Source: CAVYVZ01 sp963772065
Lineage (GTDB): Bacteria; Acidobacteriota; Vicinamibacteria; Vicinamibacterales; UBA2999
Assembly: GCA_963772065.1 (NCBI GenBank)
Contig: CAVYVZ010000011.1
Location: 1 to 64,000, forward strand
Direction of reading: 5' to 3'
Length of the DNA stretch: 64,000 nt
Of this stretch, positions 43,763 to 52,409 are shown one piece after another. The notes beneath the pieces are model-generated. The model had not been told where the DNA came from, did not search any database, and worked only from the letters and a program-made list of their open reading frames with translations. Numbering within the stretch: position 1 is the stretch's first letter; each line of letters opens with the position of its first letter. The position numbers were made by a program, and so were the translations under genes.

Positions 43763-44760
43763 GCGCAAACAGCCTTGCTGCCCGCGAGGTGGTCCGCGCG
43801 TGGGGGCGGATCCTCTCCGGCTATCGACCGAACATCTCGATCGAAATTACCAAAGAGTGCCCCCTTAAATGCCCGGGGTGCTACGCCTACGGCGACGACC
43901 ACCTGGGCGGTGGCGTCACACTGCGCGGCTTGAGCGACTACAAGGGCGATGAGCTCGTCTCACGCTTCATCGCGCTCGTCGAGCAACACAATCCGCTACA
44001 TGTCTCAATCGTCGGCGGCGAACCGCTCGTCCGCTATCGCGAGCTCGGACAGATTCTGCCCGAGCTCGCCGGCCGCGGCATTCACACCCAGCTCGTGACG
44101 AGCGCCGTGCGTCCCATTCCCAAGGAGTGGGCCGCATTGCGGCGCCTGCAGATCGTCGTGTCGATCGACGGCCTGCAGCCGGAACACGACGAGCGCCGCA
44201 CGCCGGCGACCTACGATCGGATTCTCAAGCACATCGAGGGTCACCAGATCACGGTGCACTGCACCGTGACGCGCCAGCAGGTTCGACGTGACGGATACAT
44301 CGAGGAGTTCATCCGCATCTGGCAGGCGAACCCGAATACGCGGGACATCTGGGTCAGCCTCTATACACCTCAGAAAGGCGAAATCTCGGCCGAGCGACTG
44401 ACTCGCGCGGACAGGCAGCGTGTGCTCTCCGAGCTGAGGGTCATTCGCACGCGTTACTCGAAGCTGCTGATGCTGGACGGCATGCTGAACGTCTATGGCA
44501 CGCCGCCGAAATCGCCCGAGGAGTGCATCTTCGCGCAAACCACCGAGTGCTTTGCGTCGGACCTGGCGAAGCGGATCACGCCCTGCCAGTTCGGCGGGAA
44601 CCCCGACTGCAACAACTGCGGCTGCATCGCGTCGGCGGGGCTGGAGGCTGTGGGCCGCCACCGCCTCTGGGGATTCATTCCGGTGGGTCAGATCTTCTAC
44701 GGCTCGGTCCGGATCGGAAATGCCGTCGAGAGGTTCCGGCACAACGGCGTGGGAGGGTGA
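43759..44760 (+). CDS. Radical SAM protein 1
   Basis: A 333-residue enzyme. The [4Fe-4S] motif is CPLKCPGC (CxxxCxxC) at residues 34-41, followed by the GGEP motif in VSIVGGEPLVRYRELG and IVVSIDGL. A C-terminal cysteine-rich stretch (ECIFAQTTECFAS, then CQFGGNPDCNNCGC) resembles an auxiliary-cluster SPASM-like region. The start overlaps the RidA stop (ATGA) and its stop overlaps the next start (TGATG). The reaction is unknown. Confidence 0.87.
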   Translation: MSANSLAAREVVRAWGRILSGYRPNISIEITKECPLKCPGCYAYGDDHLGGGVTLRGLSDYKGDELVSRFIALVEQHNPLHVSIVGGEPLVRYRELGQILPELAGRGIHTQLVTSAVRPIPKEWAALRRLQIVVSIDGLQPEHDERRTPATYDRILKHIEGHQITVHCTVTRQQVRRDGYIEEFIRIWQANPNTRDIWVSLYTPQKGEISAERLTRADRQRVLSELRVIRTRYSKLLMLDGMLNVYGTPPKSPEECIFAQTTECFASDLAKRITPCQFGGNPDCNNCGCIASAGLEAVGRHRLWGFIPVGQIFYGSVRIGNAVERFRHNGVGG

Positions 44761-45749
44761 TGCGGTCGAAGGTCACCACGGCCTGGCGGACCGTGCGCGC
44801 GGCACGGAAGTTCGTGCGTGGGCTGCTCCACACGCAGCATCCGCTGCTCGTCCACGTCGTCCCCATCAGGCGTTGCAACATCGATTGCGGATACTGCAAC
44901 GAGTACGACAAGGTGTCGCCGCCGGTGCCGTACGACGCGATGTGCGAGCGCATCGACAGGCTGGCGGCCCTCGGCGCGTCGGTGGTCGCCTTCAGCGGCG
45001 GCGAGCCGATGCTTCATCCGCAGCTCGACGATTTGATCCGGCGCATCCGCAGCCACGGGATGATGGCCGGTCTCATCACCAACGGCTACTTTCTCGTCGA
45101 GGAGCGCATCAAGCGCCTGAACGCAGCGGGCCTCGACTACCTGCAGATCAGCATCGACAACGTGATCCCGGACGAAGTGTCGAAGAAAAGCCTCAAGGTA
45201 CTCGACGCCAAGCTGCAGCTGCTCGCCGCCCATGCCGCGTTTCAGGTCAACATCAACTCGGTGCTTGGCGGCGGGATCAAGAATCCTGAGGACGCGCGCA
45301 CGATCAACCGCCGCGCCCGTGAGCTCGGGTTCACGACCTCGATCGGCATCATCCACGACGGTCTCGGCCAGCTGAAGCCGCTCGGACCCGCCGAGCGCTC
45401 CGTGTACGACGACGTGTCGGGCCAGATCAGCCGCGCCTCGAACGTGCTCGCCAACATCTACTCAGGCATCCGCGACTTCCAATCGAATCTCGTCGAAGGG
45501 AAGCCCAACGAGTGGCGCTGCCGCGCGGGGGCGCGATATCTGTACGTCTGCGAAAACGGGCTCGTCCACTACTGCTCGCAGCAGCGCGGCATGCCGGGCA
45601 CTCCCCTGACGAAGTACGGCGCGAGCGACATCCGCCGCGAGTTCAACGCGCCGAAATCGTGCGCGCCGATGTGCACGATCGGTTGTGTCCACCGGGTGTC
45701 CTTCATGGACTACTGGCGGAAGCCGCAGACCGGCGAATACTCGATTTAA
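44760..45749 (+). CDS. Radical SAM protein 2 with SPASM-like domain
   Basis: A 329-residue enzyme with a canonical CxxxCxxC (CNIDCGYC), FSGGEPMLHPQLDDLI and LQISIDNVIPDE. The C-terminal region has CRAGARYLYVCENGLVHYC and CAPMCTIGCVHR, a SPASM-like cysteine set. It differs clearly from its neighbour, so the two are unlikely to be simple duplicates. No precursor peptide ORF is visible beside them. Its stop overlaps the convergent PLD-family gene by 4 bases. Confidence 0.87.
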   Translation: MRSKVTTAWRTVRAARKFVRGLLHTQHPLLVHVVPIRRCNIDCGYCNEYDKVSPPVPYDAMCERIDRLAALGASVVAFSGGEPMLHPQLDDLIRRIRSHGMMAGLITNGYFLVEERIKRLNAAGLDYLQISIDNVIPDEVSKKSLKVLDAKLQLLAAHAAFQVNINSVLGGGIKNPEDARTINRRARELGFTTSIGIIHDGLGQLKPLGPAERSVYDDVSGQISRASNVLANIYSGIRDFQSNLVEGKPNEWRCRAGARYLYVCENGLVHYCSQQRGMPGTPLTKYGASDIRREFNAPKSCAPMCTIGCVHRVSFMDYWRKPQTGEYSI

Positions 45750-46669
45750 CGTGACGCGGCCGCGGCGAGCTCCGGCTCTTCGCTCGCCTGCTTCTGCTCC
45801 TTCTTCTGTTCTTTGAGCAGTTTGGCGCCTGTCTCGGTTTTCGCCCAGTCGGCTTCGAAGTTATCCAGCAGCTTCTTGACGACCTTTGCGTCTTTCGTCA
45901 GCAGCCCCACCTCCCGCCGGCTGTCCAGCTCCAGCCCGCGAAGACTCTGGCTGCCCACGAACGCCCGGTCGCCGTCGCGAATCATGGCGCGTGTGTGCAA
46001 TCGCTTCCCAGCGAACTTCGCGACCTTGACGGCCTCGTCTCCCCTCTTCGACAGCTTGCCGATCAGGCGCACGTCCACGCCTGCCTTCGCACGCTGCTGC
46101 AGGAGGCGAATCATCTGAGGATCGCTCACCTTCGGATCCCAGATGAACAGCTGCTTTTTCGCCCGCTTGATGAAAGTCGCCAGTTGTTCGCGCGCGTTCT
46201 CGGGGCTGACCACCAGCGAGTCGAGCCCCGGTTCGAACTCCTGCTTCGCCGCGTCGGCCTCGAAGAGCCGCATGGCTTCTTGCACGGTGCGCCGATCGCC
46301 GCACACGAGGCCGAAGCTGCGGCTCTTCAAGTCGATCGCCGTGTAGTTGAAGCCGTAGACGTGAAGCCGGGCGCGGTCGACGATCATCATCTTCCCGTGG
46401 TAACGCACGAGGTCGTCAGCGGTTCGCGTAACGGTCACGCCGGCGTCGAGCATGCGCTGCTCGAGCTGCCTCAGCCGTTTCTCCCCTCCGGAGTTTGTGT
46501 GGGCAATGAGTGCCCGGACGACGACCCCCCGCCCGACCGCCGCCTCGATTGCCTTCTCGACCGCCTTCAGGTCGAACCTGAAGATGATGAGATCGAGAGA
46601 CCGCGACGCTCGCTTGATTGCGTTGAGAATCGGCTCGAGGCCGTCATCTGGCTGTACGATCAAATCCAC
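45746..46669 (-). CDS. PLD-family protein (cardiolipin synthase-like)
   Basis: A 307-residue protein with two PLD-like repeats. The first HKD motif is complete (YHGKMMIVDRARLHVYGFNYT). The second reads LHTRAMIRDGDRAFVGSQSL, with Arg for the catalytic Lys. No signal peptide. A Lys/Glu/Ala-rich C-terminal tail follows. GTG start at 46669. It may be a phosphatidyltransferase or nuclease of the superfamily; the Lys-to-Arg change makes activity uncertain. Confidence 0.8.
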   Translation of the reverse strand: MDLIVQPDDGLEPILNAIKRASRSLDLIIFRFDLKAVEKAIEAAVGRGVVVRALIAHTNSGGEKRLRQLEQRMLDAGVTVTRTADDLVRYHGKMMIVDRARLHVYGFNYTAIDLKSRSFGLVCGDRRTVQEAMRLFEADAAKQEFEPGLDSLVVSPENAREQLATFIKRAKKQLFIWDPKVSDPQMIRLLQQRAKAGVDVRLIGKLSKRGDEAVKVAKFAGKRLHTRAMIRDGDRAFVGSQSLRGLELDSRREVGLLTKDAKVVKKLLDNFEADWAKTETGAKLLKEQKKEQKQASEEPELAAAASR

Positions 46670-46758
46670 ACGCTATCCTCGAAAGCTCGGCCGTAAGGGG
46701 CACGGCTCTTGAACACTTCAGTCCGCCAGCCGAGTCTGAGCAAAGAGGGGACCATCTG

Positions 46759-47301
46759 ATGACCACGATGCTTGCCGCGCTCGCGTTGGTGGCTGTGACC
46801 GTGCAGGCCGCAGCGGTGAACCCCCAGGCGGCGGCCCTAACCGAATTCTCACAACGGGTCAAAGCCTATGTGGCGCTGCGCGCCAAGCTTGCCAAGCAGC
46901 TGGAGCCGATCGGGACGACCGCAAGCGCGAGCGAGCTTCAAGCGCGTCAGGACGCGCTCGCCGCGGCGCTCCGGAAGGCGCGTGCCCGCGCGAAGCCGGG
47001 CGATCTGATTCCTCAGCCGGTGCGACGACAGATTCGCGAGACCGTGGTCGCGGACTTCCGCGGCCGTCAACCCGCCACGCAGCGCGCGACGCTCGAGGAA
47101 GTGCCGACGGGCCCGCTGCCCGGTATCAACAAGAACTACCCGGAAAACGCGGCGCTTGCAACGGTGCCGCCGCTGCTCCTTCAGAACCTGCCACCCCTGC
47201 CTGACAATCTTCAATACCGATTCTTTGGACGTCACCTCGTGATTCTCGACGGCGACGTCGAGATTGTGGTCGACTATGTCCAGAACGTGGTCCCACGCTG
47301 A
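46759..47301 (+). CDS. Conserved exported protein of unknown function
   Basis: A 180-residue protein with a signal peptide (MTTMLAALALVAVTVQAAA). The mature part has a helical segment (FSQRVKAYVALRAKLAKQLEPIG...), a Pro/Gly region (GPLPGINKNYPENAALATVPPLLLQNLPPLP) and a short strand-rich end (LQYRFFGRHLVILDGDVEIVVDYV). I do not recognise the family. The stop overlaps the phosphatase ATG by one base, so the two are co-translated. Confidence 0.7.
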   Translation: MTTMLAALALVAVTVQAAAVNPQAAALTEFSQRVKAYVALRAKLAKQLEPIGTTASASELQARQDALAAALRKARARAKPGDLIPQPVRRQIRETVVADFRGRQPATQRATLEEVPTGPLPGINKNYPENAALATVPPLLLQNLPPLPDNLQYRFFGRHLVILDGDVEIVVDYVQNVVPR

Positions 47302-48241
47302 TGGTGCGCGTATCAGACATGATCGCTCGATCGCTCGTCGCCTTCGTTGCCATCGCCTCGATGGCCTGCGCGCCCGCTCGAGCGGTGCAGACGCAGCAGA
47401 CCGCGCCCGCCAGCTCGCCGCCAGCAGCGGCTGTGCCGGCCGGCGTACTCCCGAACGCCAAGGATTCGGTGAAGTTCCTCGTGATCGGGGACTCAGGAAC
47501 CGGAGGGAACGCGCAGTACCAGCTGGCCGAGCAGATGGTCCAGGCCTACGCGCGGTTCAAGTTCGAGTTCGCGATCATGCTCGGCGACAACCTGTACGGC
47601 AGCGAGAACCCGAGCGACTACGCCAACAAGTTCGAGAAGCCGTACAAGCAGCTGCTCGACGCGGGCGTCAAGTTCTATGCGGCGCTCGGGAACCATGACG
47701 AGCCTGCGCAGCGCTTCTACAAGCCGTTCAACATGGACGGCAAGCGGTATTACATGTTCGAGAAGGGCGACGTCGACTTCTTCGTCCTCGACAGCACGTA
47801 CATGCCGCCGCCGCAGGTGGAGTGGCTCCAGAAGGAGCTCGAGGGCAACAACAAGAAATGGAAGATCGCGTACTTCCATCACCCGATCTACTCATCGGGT
47901 GAACGGCACGGATCGGAAGTGGACCTGCGTGCACTCGTCGAACCGCTCTTCCTGAAGAACGGCGTCGACGTGGTCTTTGCCGGCCACGAGCATTTCTACG
48001 AACGGCTGAAGCCGCAGCAGGGGATCTACTACTTCACCAGGGCGGCGCCGCGAAGCTGCGCCGCGGCAACATCCGCGACAACTCGGCGATGACGGCGAAG
48101 GGCTTCGATACGGACAACTCGTTCACGCTCGTCGAGATCGAAGGCGACCGGATGTTCTTCGAGACCATCTCGCGGCGCGGCGTCATCGTCGATTCCGGCG
48201 TCATCCCGCGACGGGAGACGGCGACGACCGCACCTCGATAA
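47301..48241 (+). CDS. Exported metallophosphoesterase (purple acid phosphatase-like; frame-corrected)
   Basis: About 313 residues, signal peptide with a Cys at the end (VAIASMACAPARA), so perhaps a lipoprotein. Calcineurin-type motifs in order: VIGDSGTGG, MLGDNLYG, ALGNHDEP, AYFHHPIYSSG and FAGHEHFYERL. The frame breaks at about 48044, where one G seems lost from a G run; with it restored the protein reads YYFTRGGAAKLRRGNIRD and ends at 48241. Its 3' end overlaps the convergent SulP gene by 41 bases. Confidence 0.82.
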
Positions 48242-49895
48242 TCTCCTGCGCGCGATCGAGCGCCGCCTGCACGTTCGGCAGGATGTTGCGGTCCCCCACG
48301 TGGCGGTGGAACTCCGCCTGGTGCATCAGGTTGGCGGGCTGGGACGGCGCTCCGCAGAGAAGCAGCGTCTTGCCCGACTCGCGGAGCTTGTCGGCGAAGT
48401 CCTGTATCGCCCGCAGCCCCGTTGCATCGATCGCCGTCATGTTCCGCAGGCGCAGCACGACGACGGGCGCCATCTCCGGGATGTGCGAAATCAACCGCGT
48501 CAGCTTGTCCGTCGCGCCGAACAGGAACGGCCCATGGATGCGGTAGATCGTCACGTAGTCCGGGATCCGCTTGTCCTGCAGGATGTGGAGCCGCCCGTAC
48601 TCGATGTAGTCGTCCGTCACGCGTGACACGGTGGTGGTCGCGGCGACGCGCCTGATGAACAGGAGGGCCGCCAGAATCATGCCGGCTTCGACCGCGACCG
48701 TGAGATCGGCAAGCACCGTCAGGGCGAATGTCACTCCCCAGACGAGGCGGTCGGTCCAGCCTTGCTTCATCAGCTCGGGGATCTCGTGCCATTCGCCCAT
48801 GTTCCAGGCGACGACCACGAGGATCGCGGCGAGGACGGCCATCGGGATGTAGCTCGCCCACCCGGCGGCGAACAGCAGAACGAAGAGCAGCGTCGCCGCA
48901 TGCAGCATGCCGGCGACGGGCGTCTTCGCGCCCGATCGAATGTTCGTCGCGGTGCGCGCGATCGCGCCGGTGGCCGGAAGCCCGCCCACCATCGGCGAGA
49001 CGATGTTCGCAATGCCCTGGGCGAAGAGCTCCACGTTGGAATTGTGCTGGTCGCCGCTCATGCGATCGGCCACGACCGCCGACATCAGCGATTCGATCGC
49101 GCCGAGCATCGCCACCGTCAGCGTCGGCGACAGCAGCGTGAGAATGAGGTCGGGCCTGAACTGCGGCAGCGCGAACTCGGGGAGGCCGGCAGGGATGCCG
49201 CCGAAGCGCGTTCCGATCGTATCGACGGGGATTCCGAACACCGCCACGGCGGCTGTGGCGGCCGCCAGCGCCACGATGTAGCCGGGGATCCTCGGAACCA
49301 GCCGCGCGCAGGTCAGGATCAGGGCCAGGGCCGACACCGCAACCGCGGTGTTTGGAATCGACAGCGTGTCGGCGCTCCCAAGCAGCGCCTCCATGCGGCC
49401 GAGGAATTCCCCCGGCATGTGGTCGGGAGCGAGACCGAAGAAATCCTTGATCTGGGTGCTCGCGATGATGAGCGCAATGCCGTTCGTGAAGCCGATGACG
49501 ACCGGCCGCGGGATGAATCGCACGGCGGTGCCAGTGCCTGTGAGCCCCATGACGACGAGCAGGACCCCGGCCATCATGGTGCACATGAACAGGCCGTCGA
49601 CGCCGTGCTCGGCGATGATGCCGGAGACGACCACCACGAAGGCGCCCGTGGGGCCGCCGATCTGCACGCGCGAGCCGCCGAGCGCGGAGATGATGAAGCC
49701 GGTCACGACGGCGCAGTAGATCCCCGCCTGCGGCGTCATGCCCGACGAGATCGCAAACGCCATGGCCAGCGGCAACGCGACGAGTCCGACCGTGACACCG
49801 GCCAGAGCGTCGGACGCGAACGTGCGAACGGAATATTGGCGAAGGGCGAGGATGGATGCCGGCAGCCACTGCCGCGCCTGGACTGATGTTCTCAT
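48201..49895 (-). CDS. SulP family inorganic anion transporter with STAS domain
   Basis: A 564-residue protein: 10-12 transmembrane helices with the SulP signature (ASDALAGVTVGLVALPLAMAFAISSGMTPQAGIYCAVVTGF) and the VGGLPATGAIARTATNIRSGAKTPVAG segment, then a C-terminal STAS domain (VVVLRLRNMTAIDATGLRAIQDFADKL). The family carries sulfate, bicarbonate or dicarboxylates; the substrate cannot be told here. It lies 78 bases downstream of the fructokinase gene with a repeat array in the gap. Confidence 0.93.
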   Translation of the reverse strand: MRTSVQARQWLPASILALRQYSVRTFASDALAGVTVGLVALPLAMAFAISSGMTPQAGIYCAVVTGFIISALGGSRVQIGGPTGAFVVVVSGIIAEHGVDGLFMCTMMAGVLLVVMGLTGTGTAVRFIPRPVVIGFTNGIALIIASTQIKDFFGLAPDHMPGEFLGRMEALLGSADTLSIPNTAVAVSALALILTCARLVPRIPGYIVALAAATAAVAVFGIPVDTIGTRFGGIPAGLPEFALPQFRPDLILTLLSPTLTVAMLGAIESLMSAVVADRMSGDQHNSNVELFAQGIANIVSPMVGGLPATGAIARTATNIRSGAKTPVAGMLHAATLLFVLLFAAGWASYIPMAVLAAILVVVAWNMGEWHEIPELMKQGWTDRLVWGVTFALTVLADLTVAVEAGMILAALLFIRRVAATTTVSRVTDDYIEYGRLHILQDKRIPDYVTIYRIHGPFLFGATDKLTRLISHIPEMAPVVVLRLRNMTAIDATGLRAIQDFADKLRESGKTLLLCGAPSQPANLMHQAEFHRHVGDRNILPNVQAALDRAQEIIEVRSSPSPVAG

Positions 49896-49900
49896 GCCGG

Positions 49901-49970
49901 AACTGACGAACCGACGAACCGACGAACCTAGACGAACTGACGAACTGACGAACCTACGAACCTACGAACC
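49901..49970. repeat. Octamer array (GACGAACY) between fructokinase and SulP genes
   Basis: About nine imperfect copies of GACGAACC, GACGAACT and TACGAACC fill almost the whole gap between the fructokinase stop (49973) and the SulP start (49895). The step is 8 bases with one 10-base step. Unlike the other elements, no inverted arm is seen. Confidence 0.85.
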
Positions 49971-49972
49971 GA

Positions 49973-50887
49973 TTATCGGCCGGGCCACAACCAGGCTGCA
50001 CCTCTGACGCCGCTCGATGCGCCATGCTTCGCGATGACCAGGCTGGTCTTCACCGCGTCTGCTCCCGCCCCGGCCGCGAAGACGTAGGGGATCCACAGGC
50101 GCGGCACGCGCTCGTAAAGACGCGGCGTGTTCGACATGCCGCCGCCAAGGACGATCACATCGGGGTCGAGGATGTTGATCACCGCCGCCAACGCCCGCGC
50201 GAGCCGGCTCTCGTACCGGGCCAGCGCGGCATCGGCTTCCTCCTCGCCGGATGCCGCGCGGGCGACGATCTCGCGCGCCGTCAGCGTGCGGCCCGTCGCG
50301 CGCTCGTAGTCGGCCGACAGGGCCGGCCCGGACAAGCGTGCTTCGATGCACCCGTTGTGGCCGCAGTAGCAGCGCGGACCCGGATGCTCGTCCCCCTCGG
50401 GCCAGGGCAGCGGATTGTGGCCCCACTCGCCGGCAATCGCATTCGGGCCCGTGAGCACGTGGCCTCGCACGGCGATCCCCGCGCCGACGCCGGTGCCGAG
50501 GATGACGCCGAACACGACCTCGGCACCGGCGGCCGCGCCATCGATGACCTCGGAGAGCACGAAGCAATTGGCGTCGTTGGCTGCGCGGACGGGGCGTCCA
50601 ACGTGCTTCTCCAGGTCGTGGACCAGCGGCCGGCCGAGCAGCCACGTCGAGTTGGCGTTCTTGACGAGGCCCGTCGTCGGCGACGGCGCGCCGGGAATGC
50701 CGACGCCGATCGTTCCTCGCATCGACGTCTCGGCCTCGATCACGTTTACCAGGTCCGCGATGGCCCGGAGCGTGCCTTCGTAGTCCTCGCGAGGCGTCTG
50801 CACACGGTGCCGCGCCAGCTCGCGCCCGTCGTCCGCAACCGCGAGAGCTTCGATTTTGGTGCCCCCAAGGTCCACGCCGATGCGCAT
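49973..50887 (-). CDS. mak: Fructokinase (ROK family, Mak-type)
   Basis: A 304-residue sugar kinase. MRIGVDLGGTKIEALAV is the phosphate-binding start; VKNANSTWLLGRPL, RAANDANCFVLSEVIDGAAAGA with the catalytic Asp, and the zinc site CYCGHNGCIEARLSG follow. GEWGHNPLPWPEGDE and DPDVIVLGGGMSNTPRLYE match E. coli Mak closely as I remember it. It phosphorylates fructose to fructose-6-phosphate, the entry to GDP-mannose synthesis. It starts 7 bases after the MerR gene stop. Confidence 0.87.
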   Translation of the reverse strand: MRIGVDLGGTKIEALAVADDGRELARHRVQTPREDYEGTLRAIADLVNVIEAETSMRGTIGVGIPGAPSPTTGLVKNANSTWLLGRPLVHDLEKHVGRPVRAANDANCFVLSEVIDGAAAGAEVVFGVILGTGVGAGIAVRGHVLTGPNAIAGEWGHNPLPWPEGDEHPGPRCYCGHNGCIEARLSGPALSADYERATGRTLTAREIVARAASGEEEADAALARYESRLARALAAVINILDPDVIVLGGGMSNTPRLYERVPRLWIPYVFAAGAGADAVKTSLVIAKHGASSGVRGAAWLWPGR

Positions 50888-50894
50888 CGACTCA

Positions 50895-51360
50895 CTATAA
50901 TTCGTCCGTTGTGCGCTTGCCTTGTGAGAGGGGGCGTCCAGCCGACGCGCGGCGCCCGGTTCGAGCAAGCGCGTCCAGGAGACCGGCGCGTGCGCCGGGC
51001 GGAATCGCGGCCAGGCGCGACGTCCCATTCCTCGACGAGCGACTGCAGCTCGAGGCGCAGGTCGCGGAGCTCCCGGATCCTGGCGTCGAGCGCCTTCAGG
51101 CGCGCCGCGGCGATCGCGCGGACTTCGCGGCACGGCGCGCCTCCCGCGTCGCGCTGGCGCAGGACGCGGGCGAGATCGTCGAGCGAGAACCCCATGTCGA
51201 GCGCGCGCTGGATCAGACGCACGCGGCGAAGGGCGCTGTCCGGGTAGTCACGATATCCGTTCGCGGCCCGATGCGGAGCCGCGAGCAGCCCCCTTTTCTC
51301 GTAGTGACGCAGCGTGTCGCCGCTCACGCCCGCCTGCCTCGCCAGCTCTCCGGATCTCAT
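50895..51360 (-). CDS. MerR-family transcriptional regulator (frame-corrected)
   Basis: About 154 residues: winged helix MRSGELARQAGVSGDTLRHYEKRGLLAAPHR, YRDYPDSALRRVRLIQRALDMGFSLDDLARVL, then an effector-region coiled coil (LKALDARIRELRDLRLELQSLV). One extra base near 51014 breaks the frame; removing it gives LAAIPPGARAGLLDALA and a stop at 50895. The uncorrected frame would instead run into the kinase gene. Cys in GGAPCREVRAI is single, so a metal-sensor type is not clear. It overlaps the upstream gene by 4 bases (ATGA). Confidence 0.8.
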
Positions 51361-51818
51361 TCTTTCTGGATCGTAAGCGGATCGCCGGTGCGATGATCGG
51401 TGATTTGGAAGCGCAGGAAGGCGTGCACGGCCTCGAGCGCCGCGGCGTGTGCCGTGGTGATCCGGATGCGGCTGCCAGACGGCAGCGACTCGAGCCGATA
51501 GGAGATCTCGTTCTTGAGGCGCGTCATCACATCTGAGCCCGGCGGGTTCTTTGCGTGAATCAGCATCGGCGCCGTGAAGTCGCCGTCGCGGAACATCTGT
51601 GCGATGTGCGTGAGGTGCCCGCGGATCTGCGCCGTGCTTTCCGCATCGGCGGCGTCCTTGGCGGTGACCTCGATCTCGCCGCCATCGGACCGCAGCCTGA
51701 AATGATGCGTCGTCTTTTCATGCGAGAAGCCCATGACCGCATCGCCACGCCGATTCACCTCGGCGTGAGGGTCATGTGTGGGTTGCTGAACGAGTGCAAG
51801 GAGCAGCATCAGTGTCAT
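51357..51818 (-). CDS. Conserved exported protein of unknown function
   Basis: A 153-residue protein with a short signal-like start (MTLMLLLALVQQ). The segment VMGFSHEKTTHHFRLRSDGGEIEVTAKDAADAESTAQIRGHLTHIAQMFRDGDFTAPMLIH looks like a compact strand-helix domain with several His residues, possibly metal-binding. I do not recognise a family. The ATGA overlap with the MerR gene implies a shared transcript. Confidence 0.7.
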   Translation of the reverse strand: MTLMLLLALVQQPTHDPHAEVNRRGDAVMGFSHEKTTHHFRLRSDGGEIEVTAKDAADAESTAQIRGHLTHIAQMFRDGDFTAPMLIHAKNPPGSDVMTRLKNEISYRLESLPSGSRIRITTAHAAALEAVHAFLRFQITDHRTGDPLTIQKE

Positions 51819-52114
51819 CGCGTCAGGCTAAACCTCCGCATCGTTCGGGTGTCAACTCTCGCACCAACGGGCACGCTGACTGTGCGCGCACGGCGCGGTC
51901 GGCTTGCCCGCGGCGCGCGCACCGCCGTCCGGTCACAGGCTAACCCGCGAGTCAACGGCAGACGCATTTGGACGCTAGGTGATGTTCCACTGACCAGCGG
52001 CTTTGCGGTGGGCACGCGACGGATAGCTCGCGATACACGCCGAAGGGTTTACCTTGACCGATCGTCGGCTTCCGAAGTCACTTATCGCGACCTCTTCCCG
52101 ACATAACGCGAGGA
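51819..52114. other. Intergenic region with no recognised feature
   Basis: About 296 bases between the start side of the exported-protein gene and the end of the small ORF at 52115. I see no ORF with protein-like character and no clear promoter; an open plus-strand frame through it is rich in Arg and looks spurious. Confidence 0.5.
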
Positions 52115-52405
52115 TCAGAAGCCCCGAAATTCGAGGTACGCCCGAACGGCGTTCCGGGCCTTGACTCCGTTGTTGCCGCCCGGGGCATTCTGCGCCATCA
52201 CCGCGATGCTGCCGCGCACTCTGGCCGAGGGCTCGACAGGCGGTGTGGCCGCTGCCAGGGCCGCGACGATATGAGCGTCGAACTTTTCGAACAACTCGTC
52301 CGAGAACCTCTCCCGTTGCTGCGCGGTGCCGGCCTTCTGATTCTCGAAGAAGAACCCGACCAGTACCGTCCGCCCACCATAGTCCGACAGGGCCATCGCA
52401 TCCAC
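52115..52405 (-). CDS. Small protein of unknown function, 96 residues
   Basis: MDAMALSDYGGRTVLVGFFFENQKAGTAQ... starts 4 bases after the outer-membrane protein stop and reads to 52115. The composition is protein-like, with a hydrophobic strand (RTVLVGFFFEN) and a helix (RERFSDELFEKFDAHIVAALAAA). No signal peptide and no recognised family. Close spacing suggests co-transcription with the outer-membrane protein. Confidence 0.5.
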   Translation of the reverse strand: MDAMALSDYGGRTVLVGFFFENQKAGTAQQRERFSDELFEKFDAHIVAALAAATPPVEPSARVRGSIAVMAQNAPGGNNGVKARNAVRAYLEFRGF

Positions 52406-52409
52406 TCCC

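Noticed and set aside
46698..46713. Sigma-54 promoter before 46759
   Set aside because: GGCACG at -24 fits, but the -12 element is TTGAA and lacks the GC dinucleotide.
50746..51360. 204-residue MerR protein running into the fructokinase gene
   Set aside because: The C-terminal half is not protein-like; one base less near 51014 gives a normal end at 50895.
51555..52106. Plus-strand 183-residue ORF
   Set aside because: Antisense to an exported-protein gene for half its length, then Arg-rich without domain character.
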